62,682 bases of DNA from Lachnospiraceae bacterium (GTDB lineage: Bacteria; Bacillota; Clostridia; Lachnospirales; Lachnospiraceae), in contig JAFZGJ010000125.1 in assembly GCA_017555455.1 (NCBI GenBank), forward strand, positions 1 through 62,682, read 5' to 3'. Under the pieces are notes generated by a model. The model was not told where the DNA came from, searched no databases, and saw only the letters and a program-made list of their open reading frames with translations. The position numbers were made by a program, and so were the translations under genes. How positions within the stretch are numbered: position 1 is the first letter of the stretch; the number at the start of each line of letters is the position of its first letter. This document shows, piece after piece, positions 29,503-38,758 of this stretch.

Positions 29503-30693
29503 ATGTTTGAAGTGGCAATTGAATCACTTTGGTTTGTTATTTTATTAGTGATTTCACCTGTTTTTTTGAGAAACAATTGGAAATATAGAGAATGGATTTT
29601 CTTAGGATTAAATTTGTTTGTATTTGGTGTAGGAATCCGTAGTATCAGCCAGTTACTGTTTGCAGCATTGTTTATTCTTCTTCCCTATATCCTAACTCCA
29701 CGGTTGAAGAATAAGACATGGATTATTGTGGTGCTGGTAGTGTGTTTTGCATATGAAATGAAATATGACTGGATTTTTGGTGTGTTAAATATTCCGTATG
29801 TATTTGCATGGAAACTACTGGGCCTTTCTTATATCCTGTTTCGAGAAATTGACTTTGTGATGCAGTACGAATGGTTAAAAGAAGAAGGCGAAGAAATCCG
29901 TTTGGTGGATTATCTTAATTATCTTTTGTCCTTCTATACTATTATCTGTGGTCCGATTATGAGATTTCGGGATTATCTGGCAGATTGGAAAGAAGAAAAA
30001 CAACCCTTGGAAAAAGCGGAAATCTACAGCTGTTTTAATAGAATGCTGAACGGATATATCAAAGTATTTTTGATTTCCGGTGTAATACATAATTACACAG
30101 ACAAGGCATTCCGTAACTTTGAACGGTGGAGCGGAATTACCTTTCTCATTATTTTCTTGGGATTTGCCTTTTTAAATGCCTGGTATATTTATTTTAACTT
30201 TTCCGGTTTCTGCGATATTGTAATTGCAGCAGGGAAATTGGCAGGATTTACGATTCCCGAAAACTTTAATCAGCCTTATTTGGCAAGAAGTCTTTCAGAA
30301 TACTGGAACAGACATCATATCACTTTGTCCCAGTGGATTCGTGACTATATTTATTCTCCGATTTTTAAATGGGGAATTACCAAGTTTGAAAAAGCAGATA
30401 TTAATATCATCCAGTATGTGATGTTGTTTGTTACTTTCTTCATTGCCGGAATCTGGCATGGTAATACTGTAAATTACCTCATCTATGCTATATTAGAAGG
30501 ATTAGGTGTATCCGGAAGCATGTGGTGGAATAATACCCTGAAGAAAAAAATGGGTAAGAAGAAATACAAAGAATATCAAAGTAAAGCTATCGTTAAATGG
30601 ATGGAAATCGGTGTTACCTGGGGATATATTTGTATCTCATTTGCTTTTGTGGGATACGATACTTGGGGAGCATTGATGAATATATTTCGATAA
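29503..30693 (+). CDS. MBOAT O-acyltransferase, DltB-like role
   Basis: A 396-residue MBOAT with SLSEYWNRHHITLSQWIRDYIYSP and IAGIWHGNTVNYLIY carrying the conserved His. It is divergent from the two AlgI-like MBOATs of the window and ends in MNIFR with no FxYxxF motif. The missing motif is found on the microprotein encoded 21 bases downstream. It most likely takes the acyl group from the ACP at 29231. AAGGAGAA precedes the ATG. Confidence 0.88.
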   Translation: MFEVAIESLWFVILLVISPVFLRNNWKYREWIFLGLNLFVFGVGIRSISQLLFAALFILLPYILTPRLKNKTWIIVVLVVCFAYEMKYDWIFGVLNIPYVFAWKLLGLSYILFREIDFVMQYEWLKEEGEEIRLVDYLNYLLSFYTIICGPIMRFRDYLADWKEEKQPLEKAEIYSCFNRMLNGYIKVFLISGVIHNYTDKAFRNFERWSGITFLIIFLGFAFLNAWYIYFNFSGFCDIVIAAGKLAGFTIPENFNQPYLARSLSEYWNRHHITLSQWIRDYIYSPIFKWGITKFEKADINIIQYVMLFVTFFIAGIWHGNTVNYLIYAILEGLGVSGSMWWNNTLKKKMGKKKYKEYQSKAIVKWMEIGVTWGYICISFAFVGYDTWGALMNIFR

Positions 30694-30714
30694 GATGTAA
30701 GAGTGAAGAAAAGT

Positions 30715-30837
30715 ATGAAGAAGTTTGAACAATTACCGGATAAAGTACAATTTATCCTATTGGTTGGAAAACTGTTGATTGCAGTGTATGCCATACTGAT
30801 GGTGGAAAATGTAGCTGTATTATATCAGGGATTTTAA
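30715..30837 (+). CDS. DltX-like membrane microprotein with VLYQGF C-terminus
   Basis: A 40-residue ORF that gene finders would probably miss. It has a short charged N-terminus, one membrane segment (about residues 13-30) and a C-terminus VLYQGF. Spacing and ending match the Tyr-containing acyl-shuttle hexapeptide of DltX. It lies 21 bases after an MBOAT that lacks the motif, and its stop is four bases before the next ATG. The ribosome site GAAGAAAAG is weak, so coupling to the MBOAT is likely. Function is inferred from motif and position. Confidence 0.75.
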   Translation: MKKFEQLPDKVQFILLVGKLLIAVYAILMVENVAVLYQGF

Positions 30838-30841
30838 AAGT

Positions 30842-31894
30842 ATGAGTAAAAAAATAAAGGTTTTGATGATTGGTCCGGCAAGAAGCGTTAATGGTGGTAT
30901 TTCCGGAGTGGTGAACAATTATTATAGTGCAGACTTGGACAAGCAAATAGATTTGACCTATATCGGAACCATGGAAGATGGAAGTAAACTTCATAAATTG
31001 CTGGTGGCAGCAAAAGCCTTGCTGAAGTATGTAACAGTGGTTTCTAAATGTCATATTGTTCATGTGAATATGGCATCCGATGTCAGCATCTATCGGAAGA
31101 TGATTTTTATTCAAATAGCAGCCCTGTGTAAGAAGAAAATCATCATTCATCAACATGGCGGTCATATCGAAGAGTTTTATTATGAGAAATGTAATGACAG
31201 CCAAAGAAGGAGAATACAAAAAGTTCTAAATAAAGCCCATAAAATGTTAGTGATTGCACCTTACTTAAAGGGTATTTTTGCAGATATTATAGAAGAAGAA
31301 AAAATCACGGTATTTCCTGATGCAATTAAGATTCCGGCAGAATGTGAGAAAGATTATTCCGGTCAGAAAATTTTATTTTTAGGTCGTCTGTGTAAGGAAA
31401 AGGGAATCAGGGAACTGATGGATGCAGTTTGTGAACTTAGAAAGGAGTATCCGGAAGTTCAATTGTACTTGGGCGGTTCTTGGGTTGACGAAGACCTAAG
31501 AGAAAAAGCAAACAGTCATGGTGAATGGATACATCAGCTTGGATGGATTGATAAAGAGAAAAAAGAAAAATATCTGAAAGAATGCAATATTTTTGCCTTG
31601 CCATCCTATTTTGAAGGACAGTCCGTAGCTCTATTGGAAGGTATGGTATACGGATGTGCCTGTGTAGCATCTGATGTGGGAGGAATTCCACAGATGTTGA
31701 TACATGAGGAAACAGGACTACTGGTTCCGGTGAAGGATACCAAGGGAATTCAAGACGCTATTGGTAAATTGTTGGCAGATGCTAATTTGCAGGAAACTTA
31801 CGGAAGAGCAGCAAGGCAGAAAATAAAGAAAGAATTTAATTTGGATACCAATGTAAAAGAATTGGTAGAGATTTATCATAATATGTATAAATAA
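30842..31894 (+). CDS. GT4 glycosyltransferase
   Basis: A 350-residue GT4 transferase. It opens VLMIGPARSVNGGISGVVNNYY, has FLGRLCKEKGIRELMDA, and ends with the donor region EGQSVALLEGMVYGCACVASDVGG. The ribosome site AGGGA lies in the last codons of the microprotein gene, so the two are probably translated in sequence. Sugar specificity is unknown. Confidence 0.87.
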   Translation: MSKKIKVLMIGPARSVNGGISGVVNNYYSADLDKQIDLTYIGTMEDGSKLHKLLVAAKALLKYVTVVSKCHIVHVNMASDVSIYRKMIFIQIAALCKKKIIIHQHGGHIEEFYYEKCNDSQRRRIQKVLNKAHKMLVIAPYLKGIFADIIEEEKITVFPDAIKIPAECEKDYSGQKILFLGRLCKEKGIRELMDAVCELRKEYPEVQLYLGGSWVDEDLREKANSHGEWIHQLGWIDKEKKEKYLKECNIFALPSYFEGQSVALLEGMVYGCACVASDVGGIPQMLIHEETGLLVPVKDTKGIQDAIGKLLADANLQETYGRAARQKIKKEFNLDTNVKELVEIYHNMYK

Positions 31895-31905
31895 AGGTAG
31901 GAAAC

Positions 31906-32895
31906 GTGAAAGCAGTCAGTATTATTATACCAACTTATAACGTAGAAGGTTATATCGGAATTTGTCTGGATTCTATTTTGAAGCAGACCATGCAGGACTT
32001 TGAAATTATCATAATTGATGATGGTTCCAAAGACAAGAGCCATGAGGTTGCCTTGGAATATCAGACGAAATATCCGGATAAAATCCGTGCATATAAACAG
32101 GAGAATACGGGACAGGGAGGTGCCAGAAATAAAGCGGTTACTTTGGCAGAAGGAGAGTATATTCTCTTTGTGGACAGTGATGATACCGTAGAACCTACCT
32201 TGGTGGAAAAAACCTATGAACTGGCGAAAAAGACCGATGCAGATATGGTTATTTTTGATGCCTATGTTACTGACGAAGCAGGAAAATTATTAACCATAAT
32301 GAAAGGTTGTAATATAGAGGCCAAAGAAATCACGGTGGAAAAATATCCGAAGGTACTATTGGAGTATCCGTGTCCATGGAATAAGTTGTACCGCAGAAGT
32401 ATCTTTGATAATCCGGATATGCGATTCCCGACAGGGATGTGGTACGAGGATTTGGTAGGTGCCTGCATTTTTTTAATTAACACCCGCAAAATTGAAGTGT
32501 TACCGGAACCGTTATATTATTATATGCAACGTTCTACATCGGTAATGCATAGCAGAACTAATGAGAAAAACATGGAAATTCTAAAAGCTATGGATCTGAT
32601 TATAGATTACTTTAAGAAAAAAGGAATCTATGATAAGTATTATAACGTGTTAGAGTCTTTGGGAATCTATCATGTTTTGATTGCGGCAGCAGGCCGTTGT
32701 GTGCGGGCAGATAAAAACAGTAAAATGGCGAAGCAAATGATGGAATATATGAATGAAAGATTTCCGCAGTGGCCTGAGAATGAATATATGCAAACCATAT
32801 CCAAGGCAAACAAATTGAAATTATGGTTATTGCAAAAAGGATGGCTTGGAATTTTACATTTATTATATAAAGTGGGAAAAACGCAACCTATATAA
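31906..32895 (+). CDS. GT2 glycosyltransferase (GTG start)
   Basis: A 329-residue GT2 transferase with SIIIPTYNVEGYIG, IIIDDGSKDKS and the metal-binding FVDSDD. The C-terminal 100 residues form the helical tail common in Firmicutes capsule transferases. Translation starts at a GTG placed six bases after AGGTAGG; no upstream ATG fits. It lies between GT4 and GT11 genes with short spacers. Confidence 0.88.
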   Translation: MKAVSIIIPTYNVEGYIGICLDSILKQTMQDFEIIIIDDGSKDKSHEVALEYQTKYPDKIRAYKQENTGQGGARNKAVTLAEGEYILFVDSDDTVEPTLVEKTYELAKKTDADMVIFDAYVTDEAGKLLTIMKGCNIEAKEITVEKYPKVLLEYPCPWNKLYRRSIFDNPDMRFPTGMWYEDLVGACIFLINTRKIEVLPEPLYYYMQRSTSVMHSRTNEKNMEILKAMDLIIDYFKKKGIYDKYYNVLESLGIYHVLIAAAGRCVRADKNSKMAKQMMEYMNERFPQWPENEYMQTISKANKLKLWLLQKGWLGILHLLYKVGKTQPI

Positions 32896-32906
32896 GTGAG
32901 GAAACC

Positions 32907-33755
32907 ATGGTAATTATGAAATTACAGGGCAGACTTGGAAATCAAATGTTCCAGTATGCTTTGGCAAAACAATTACAGCATTTTGGGAAAAAAGTAAAAA
33001 TAGATAACAGCCAGCTTAAGTATAACAACGATTTTAACGAGCTTGGAATCTTTGGGATAGATTTCGAAGAGGCAACACCGGAAGAAGTAGTAAAATACGG
33101 AGACTGCAATAAAAGTCTGTGGAACAAGATTTTAAGACATACCATTGGTTACAAAAAGAGCCATTACTTGGAAAAAGGTATGGAATTTCATCCGGAAGTA
33201 TTTACCTTGGATGAAAAATATATAGACGGTTATTGGCAGACAGAAAAGTATTTTAAAGAGATAGAAAGTGATATCAGAAAGCTCTATCGGTTCCCGGAAG
33301 ATGATAATCAGTTAAATCTTGAAATAAAAGAAAAAATGGCTGCAACCAATTCCGTGGCACTGCATATCCGTAGAGGAGATTACCTTAGTAAAGAGGTAAA
33401 ACGTTTATATGGAACACCTTGCGATGAGCAGTATTATCAAAAAGCCATTGTGTATTTTTGTGAGAAATACGAGGATGTGCATTTCTTTGTATTTACGAAT
33501 GATAAAGATTGGGTCAGAGAAAATTTTAAGGCAGCAGAAGAAATGACCTTCGTGGATTGGAATAGTGGTAAGAACAGTTTCCGGGATATGGAGTTGATGA
33601 GTTGTTGTAAGCACAACGTTATTGCCAACAGTAGTTTTAGTTGGTGGAGTGCATGGCTGAATGCCAATACAGAAAAAGAAGTAATCGCACCGAAGGTGTG
33701 GTTTGAAAATATCCCGACACCGGATGTATGGTGTGAGGGATGGATAAGGATGTAG
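32907..33755 (+). CDS. GT11 alpha-1,2-fucosyltransferase-like
   Basis: A 282-residue protein of normal GT11 length. It has LQGRLGNQMFQYALAKQL, the GDP-fucose-binding HIRRGDYLS and ANSSFSWWSAWLN. It is the cleanest of the three GT11-type domains in the window (others at 15841, C-terminal half, and 19671). Family members transfer fucose to the 2-OH of galactose, though some bacterial members use other sugars. GTGAGGAAA lies before the ATG. Confidence 0.87.
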   Translation: MVIMKLQGRLGNQMFQYALAKQLQHFGKKVKIDNSQLKYNNDFNELGIFGIDFEEATPEEVVKYGDCNKSLWNKILRHTIGYKKSHYLEKGMEFHPEVFTLDEKYIDGYWQTEKYFKEIESDIRKLYRFPEDDNQLNLEIKEKMAATNSVALHIRRGDYLSKEVKRLYGTPCDEQYYQKAIVYFCEKYEDVHFFVFTNDKDWVRENFKAAEEMTFVDWNSGKNSFRDMELMSCCKHNVIANSSFSWWSAWLNANTEKEVIAPKVWFENIPTPDVWCEGWIRM

Positions 33756-33796
33756 CATTATAAAACCATTTGTTGCAGGGAGTAATTTTGAAATAG

Positions 33797-35224
33797 ATGA
33801 AAAGAGGAAAATTGCTTTTAGAAAATATATTAATATATGGTTTTGGTGGTGTAATTGTTAAAGTTATACCATTTATAATGTTACCTATTATTACAAGGAT
33901 TATGCCCAGTAGTTCCTATATGGGAATTAATGACATGTTTACAGTAGTAGTTTCTTTTGGAACGATTCTTGCAACTATGGGGATGTATGATTCGTTATTT
34001 AGGCTATATTTTGAATACGAAGATGAGAATTACCGAAAAGAAATGTGTTCGACGGCATTTACAGTGGTATTGGTCTTATCTATAGTTTTATCGATTATTA
34101 TTACTATTTTTAGGAATGTATTTTCAAAGATATTTTGGGGAAGCTCAGAATATTCATATCTTTGTATTCTGCTTGCAATTAATATTTTTATGGCTGCAAT
34201 TAATACAATTACCATAGCGCCTACAAGAATGCAGAATAACAGAAAAATATATTTATTATCCAATACATTGACACCATTAATTTCTTATTCAATGGCAATT
34301 TTTGTTTTGCTTAAGGGACATTATGTAACTGCACTTCCTATTGCTACAGTGGTATCTGTGAGTGTGATAGGAATTCTTTTTTGGGTGGTTAATCATAGCT
34401 GGTTTTCTATTAGGAAGTTTAAGTTTGACTTTTTAAAAAAGTTATTAAAGATAGGGTTGCCATTAGTACCTACTTTTTTGATTTACAGTATTTTTAGTTC
34501 TTGTGATAGATTTATGATTACAAACATGATAGGTTTGGAAGCCAATGGAGTATATGCAGTAGGTTCCAAGATGGGACAACTTAGTCAGTTGATTTACACT
34601 GCATTTACCGGAGGATGGCAATTTTTTGCTTTCTCTACTATGAAAGATGATGATCAGGTGGAATTGACCAGTAAAATTATGGAATATTTGGGAGCAGTAT
34701 CTTGCATTGCATCCATAGGAATGATGGCTATAAGCCAATTCTTATTTTCGTTTTTATTTGAAGAGGAGTATTTTGAAGGTTATATCGTATCTCCATATTT
34801 ATTTGCTGCTCCGCTATTGTTGATGTTGTATGTTATTATAAGTAATCAGTTTCTGGTTGTTAAGAAAACCTGGATAGGATTAATTATCTTAGTAAGTAGT
34901 GTAAGTTGCAATATTATCATGAACTATTTTTTGATTCCGGTAATTGGAATTGAAGGAGCTGCGATAGGGACAGCATTTAGTTATTTCCTAATTCTGTTTT
35001 TAGGATGTACAGTAGCACAGAAGATAGGATTAATCTCTCTTTCAAAACGTTTTTTGCTAAGTACTATTCTTCTAGGAATATATGGGGGATTATGGAGAAC
35101 GGGATTACATGAAAGTACAGTTAAGGGAATTGCAGTAGCAATTGTTTTTTGTGGAATGTATGTTTTATTATATTGGAAAGAAATTGGAACTTTAAAAGAT
35201 AAATTGTTAAAGAAAGATAGGTAA
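33797..35224 (+). CDS. Wzx-type polysaccharide flippase
   Basis: A 475-residue polytopic protein of the MOP superfamily with 12 to 14 membrane segments. The N-terminus (KLLLENILIYGFGG) and the VPTFLIYSIFSSCDRFMI segment are typical of O-unit flippases. It would move the undecaprenyl-linked repeat unit to the outer face for the Wzy-like polymerase at 25293. The ribosome site AGGGAG is about 14 bases upstream. The next gene begins two bases after the stop. Confidence 0.85.
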   Translation: MKRGKLLLENILIYGFGGVIVKVIPFIMLPIITRIMPSSSYMGINDMFTVVVSFGTILATMGMYDSLFRLYFEYEDENYRKEMCSTAFTVVLVLSIVLSIIITIFRNVFSKIFWGSSEYSYLCILLAINIFMAAINTITIAPTRMQNNRKIYLLSNTLTPLISYSMAIFVLLKGHYVTALPIATVVSVSVIGILFWVVNHSWFSIRKFKFDFLKKLLKIGLPLVPTFLIYSIFSSCDRFMITNMIGLEANGVYAVGSKMGQLSQLIYTAFTGGWQFFAFSTMKDDDQVELTSKIMEYLGAVSCIASIGMMAISQFLFSFLFEEEYFEGYIVSPYLFAAPLLLMLYVIISNQFLVVKKTWIGLIILVSSVSCNIIMNYFLIPVIGIEGAAIGTAFSYFLILFLGCTVAQKIGLISLSKRFLLSTILLGIYGGLWRTGLHESTVKGIAVAIVFCGMYVLLYWKEIGTLKDKLLKKDR

Positions 35225-35226
35225 AA

Positions 35227-37188
35227 ATGAGAGGTTCGATTGTGTATTTTATCAGTTTTAGTGTATTACTAATTTTACTTTTTAATTATAAAAAAAATGA
35301 AAAAAAAGTAAATGGTTTTTCCTATTTTATTTTTTGTTTTCTATTGGTATGGTGCTATGAGGCCGTAGGTGCAGGATTACTTAATTTATTTAGTGTTCCT
35401 ATTAACTTGTTCAGTGTAGCAATATGTAATATAGTAGCTACTGCTACATTATGGATTTTACATAAACGGAACGGAATGCAAAAGCAGCAATATTATTGGG
35501 AATGTAAAGATTTTATTGTTGCAGCAGTTATTACAATAGCAACATTGGTAATTGCATATTCCAGATTTGGTGGATGGTTTGAGGTATTCCGATTCAAATC
35601 AGGAGATGGTTCCATACATTTAATGTGGGCAGAAGAAGTGGTACGAACAGGAAAAATAAATTCTATGTATTTTCAAAAGCTTAGAGATTCTCTTATGCTA
35701 ATGTTTATCACGCCTTTTCTTGGGACAATATCTTATTACAAAGTGTTCCTTGCTTTTCAAACGTTCTTATTTGCTTTAAGTGGTATCACCTTCTGGGCCT
35801 TGATTGAGGATAGATTAAATAGTTTACCGAGAAAAATTGTAGGGGCTGTTTTAACAATTGTATACATGTTGGGGTACCCTTTGAATAATATGATGTATGG
35901 TTTTACATATTGGGGGACCTCAATTTTATTAATAGCCTTTATCATTTATTTGTTTAAAGTGTATAGAAATAATAATATAAGTTTTAATCAATTAATGATT
36001 GTAGCATTCTTTGCCAATACGGCATTGTGTGTATGTTATGTATATTTTGCTCCGGTAGTGTTTGGTTGCCAGTTTCTGTTCATTTGGGGAGAAAGAAAAG
36101 GATATTGGAAAGAAAAAATATTGTATACAGTATTTCCGTTATTTTTGGCAGGAGTGCTATGTATTGTTTATGTGTATTTTGGAATATTCAGCGGTGTGGT
36201 TTCTGAGAAAACACAAGTGGCAGAAGTAGAAGCTGTTACAGAAGTGGAAGACGCTACAAAAGTAGAAGATGCTGTAGAAGTAGAATCCACCGCTAAAGTA
36301 GAAATCAGTACAGAAATAGAAACTGGTGCTGAAGTAAAAGCCGATACAGAAGTAGAAACCAGTGCTGAGTTAAAGACAGAGCCGACACCGGAGGAAGTGA
36401 CGCTTGAAGAATGGGATGGTTCCATTACCACCGGCTTGGCGATAAATGGATTATCTTATTATGATTTATATTCCAATTTTGTATTACTTATTCCTTTTAT
36501 TCTTTTGTATTTTTGGAATGTTATTTCTAAACGGAAAACGGATGAATATACATTAATGACTATTTTAACAGTAGGATATATAGGAATTCAATTTATATTA
36601 TATCTTATGGGTTATATCAGTTTATACTATTATAACAAAAACTATAATTTGTTATGGTTATTGTGTTTTGCTATTATGGCCAGAGTAATTGCAGACATGG
36701 ACAATTCGCAGAATCAATTTTTAATAGCTTATGGAATTATGTGCAGTATTTTATTTGCCGGAACTTTAATTCATGTGGATGAAAGGTTAAGAGAACGGGA
36801 TTCTTCTATGTGTTTAGATGAACGTGCATCTGCGTATTTTGACTTAATAAGTGCCAATTTAGATACGGTAACCGATCGTTATAACAGCGTAAAAATGAGT
36901 CCGTTAGAGCAGGAATTATGCAATGAGGCTGCAAAATTAACGAAAGAAGGATATTCGGTAGCATGGGTGTCTGAGCAGCCAAGATTCGATGATTTTTATG
37001 CGATTACTAACCAGATACCTACCTGGACATGGGATTTGCAGATGGAATATTCTTTGGTAGAAAATAAACAAGTTGATTATGCATTAGTAAGCCGAAATAA
37101 AAACGGTGTATATTGTAATGAAGAATATGTTGATAACCAAAATAGAGTATTTGAAAATGCGTACGGATACATTATAGAGGTGAAATAA
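35227..37188 (+). CDS. GT-C-like membrane protein with hexapeptide repeats
   Basis: A 653-residue protein with about twelve membrane segments. FKSGDGSIHLMWAEE after the early membrane segments could hold the catalytic Asp of a GT-C glycosyltransferase. Between two membrane blocks, residues 333-386 are nine acidic hexapeptide repeats. A soluble domain of about 130 residues closes the protein. No named family was recognised; a lipid-linked-sugar glycosyltransferase is the best guess. Confidence 0.6.
   Translation: MRGSIVYFISFSVLLILLFNYKKNEKKVNGFSYFIFCFLLVWCYEAVGAGLLNLFSVPINLFSVAICNIVATATLWILHKRNGMQKQQYYWECKDFIVAAVITIATLVIAYSRFGGWFEVFRFKSGDGSIHLMWAEEVVRTGKINSMYFQKLRDSLMLMFITPFLGTISYYKVFLAFQTFLFALSGITFWALIEDRLNSLPRKIVGAVLTIVYMLGYPLNNMMYGFTYWGTSILLIAFIIYLFKVYRNNNISFNQLMIVAFFANTALCVCYVYFAPVVFGCQFLFIWGERKGYWKEKILYTVFPLFLAGVLCIVYVYFGIFSGVVSEKTQVAEVEAVTEVEDATKVEDAVEVESTAKVEISTEIETGAEVKADTEVETSAELKTEPTPEEVTLEEWDGSITTGLAINGLSYYDLYSNFVLLIPFILLYFWNVISKRKTDEYTLMTILTVGYIGIQFILYLMGYISLYYYNKNYNLLWLLCFAIMARVIADMDNSQNQFLIAYGIMCSILFAGTLIHVDERLRERDSSMCLDERASAYFDLISANLDTVTDRYNSVKMSPLEQELCNEAAKLTKEGYSVAWVSEQPRFDDFYAITNQIPTWTWDLQMEYSLVENKQVDYALVSRNKNGVYCNEEYVDNQNRVFENAYGYIIEVK
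36223..36384 (+). repeat. Nine 18-bp tandem repeats within a CDS
   Basis: Nine in-frame 18-base units encode hexapeptides of the pattern EVEDAT, KVEDAV, EVESTA, KVEIST. DNA identity between units is moderate while the Val-Glu core is steady. They lie in a loop between membrane segments of the GT-C-like protein. Confidence 0.9.
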
Positions 37189-37193
37189 TTATT

Positions 37194-38714
37194 ATGGATA
37201 AAACAAAAACAATTGATATGACCTTAAAACAAAAGATTTATTTCGTATGTAGTGTAATTTTGCTGTTAGGAATGAGCATTTTTTTGATAAAAAATGCATC
37301 AATGCAATCTTTTTGGTCGGATGAAATGTCTACATTGGGATATATACGTTCTGATGTATCTTATTTTGAGATGATGAAAGAGTATATGGTAAGAGATGCG
37401 GTAAATTTGCCATTATATCCGACTATTTTAAAGTTTTTTTATGAAATCATGCCGTATGGTGAAGTTTACCTTTTGATACCATCTATTCTATTTGTTATTT
37501 GTTCTATTCTGATAATTGCAGTTATTGGATACAAATGTGGCAATGAAGATATATCTTTTTTATGTATATGTTTAGGTTCTATATCCAGTGGAGCAATCTG
37601 TCATGCTGCATGGGATATCAGATCTTATTCGCTGTTAATTATGTTATCAGCGTTGACGATTCTTTTTTATGTAAGGCGTAGGGAAAATGAGAGCATAAAG
37701 AATATATGTCTATATGGTATTTCCATGTTGTTATTGTTCTTTACCCATTGGTATGGTGCAATTATGATGATGGGATTTGCAATCTCGGATTTGGTATTTT
37801 GGTTACAGAAAAAAATAAAGATAAAGTGTATTGTTTCTTATTTGATAGCAGGTGTGCCTCTTTTTATATATTTGATTATAATGTTAATGAATATGAGAAG
37901 AGATTTAAGTAGTCATTATGGTAATCCGGGATTAGAAGGCATAAAAGAAGCGTTATATTTAATTACCGGCGGACGATTTTTATGTGTATTACTCTTTATA
38001 ACGGGATGTGCCGGTATTGTTATTATAGGAATTGTAAAAAAAGAAAAAATTCAAGCAATTTGGAAAGTAATGCTTTTTTCGTGTATATGGACATTTGGGA
38101 CAACATTTTTTATAAAAAACGGCACTTTTTTTGCGCCTAAATATTTTTTGGTAATATTACCACAAGTGATTTTAATTATGGCATTTACTGTGGATAGTAT
38201 TCTGAAAGAAGTATTTAAAAAGAGTAATGAATGGCTAAAGAGATATAGTGTATGGTTTAAATCAATGATAATTGTTGGAATGGTACTATATTTCGGAAAG
38301 TATATTTATCAAAATTATACCAGTTGCTATGAGTTTCATATGGATGAAAGAATGCCTTATCGGCAAACTGCAGAATTCTTAGTTGACCGAGGGGATATTT
38401 ATAGAGAAGATACTTTATTATTATCCACGGATACGCACAAAATTACAGCAGCATGGTTGGAATATTATTTTGAAAAAAGAGGTTTTACTTTGCCCGGCAG
38501 ATTAATAGTTTACGGAGACCATATCTATAGAGATGGGTTAGAAAGCTGGGGAATGTTTTCAGAAGAAGAGATTTTACAATACGATACTATTGTATTGTTT
38601 AGAATATCCATGGAGATAACAGAAGATGTCCAGACATTTATGGACAAGTATTATCAGGAAGAAGAAGGGTATTTTGGAGATAGGGTAAGAATGTATAGGA
38701 AAATAGAAAATTAA
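37194..38714 (+). CDS. GT39/ArnT-like membrane glycosyltransferase
   Basis: A 506-residue protein with about eleven membrane segments. The first external loop holds FWSDEMSTLGY, the Asp-Glu motif of PMT/ArnT-type GT-C enzymes, and THWYGAIMMMGF lies in a later segment. It would use a polyprenyl-phosphate sugar as donor on the outer face. GAGGTG in the end of the preceding gene serves as ribosome site, so the two are coupled. Confidence 0.72.
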   Translation: MDKTKTIDMTLKQKIYFVCSVILLLGMSIFLIKNASMQSFWSDEMSTLGYIRSDVSYFEMMKEYMVRDAVNLPLYPTILKFFYEIMPYGEVYLLIPSILFVICSILIIAVIGYKCGNEDISFLCICLGSISSGAICHAAWDIRSYSLLIMLSALTILFYVRRRENESIKNICLYGISMLLLFFTHWYGAIMMMGFAISDLVFWLQKKIKIKCIVSYLIAGVPLFIYLIIMLMNMRRDLSSHYGNPGLEGIKEALYLITGGRFLCVLLFITGCAGIVIIGIVKKEKIQAIWKVMLFSCIWTFGTTFFIKNGTFFAPKYFLVILPQVILIMAFTVDSILKEVFKKSNEWLKRYSVWFKSMIIVGMVLYFGKYIYQNYTSCYEFHMDERMPYRQTAEFLVDRGDIYREDTLLLSTDTHKITAAWLEYYFEKRGFTLPGRLIVYGDHIYRDGLESWGMFSEEEILQYDTIVLFRISMEITEDVQTFMDKYYQEEEGYFGDRVRMYRKIEN

Positions 38715-38758
38715 TTCTAAAAAGAATAAGTGTCTTATTATAAAGTGAGGAAAATGTA

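Noticed and set aside
36223-36384. CRISPR array
   Set aside because: The repeats are contiguous, in frame with a coding sequence and have no spacers.
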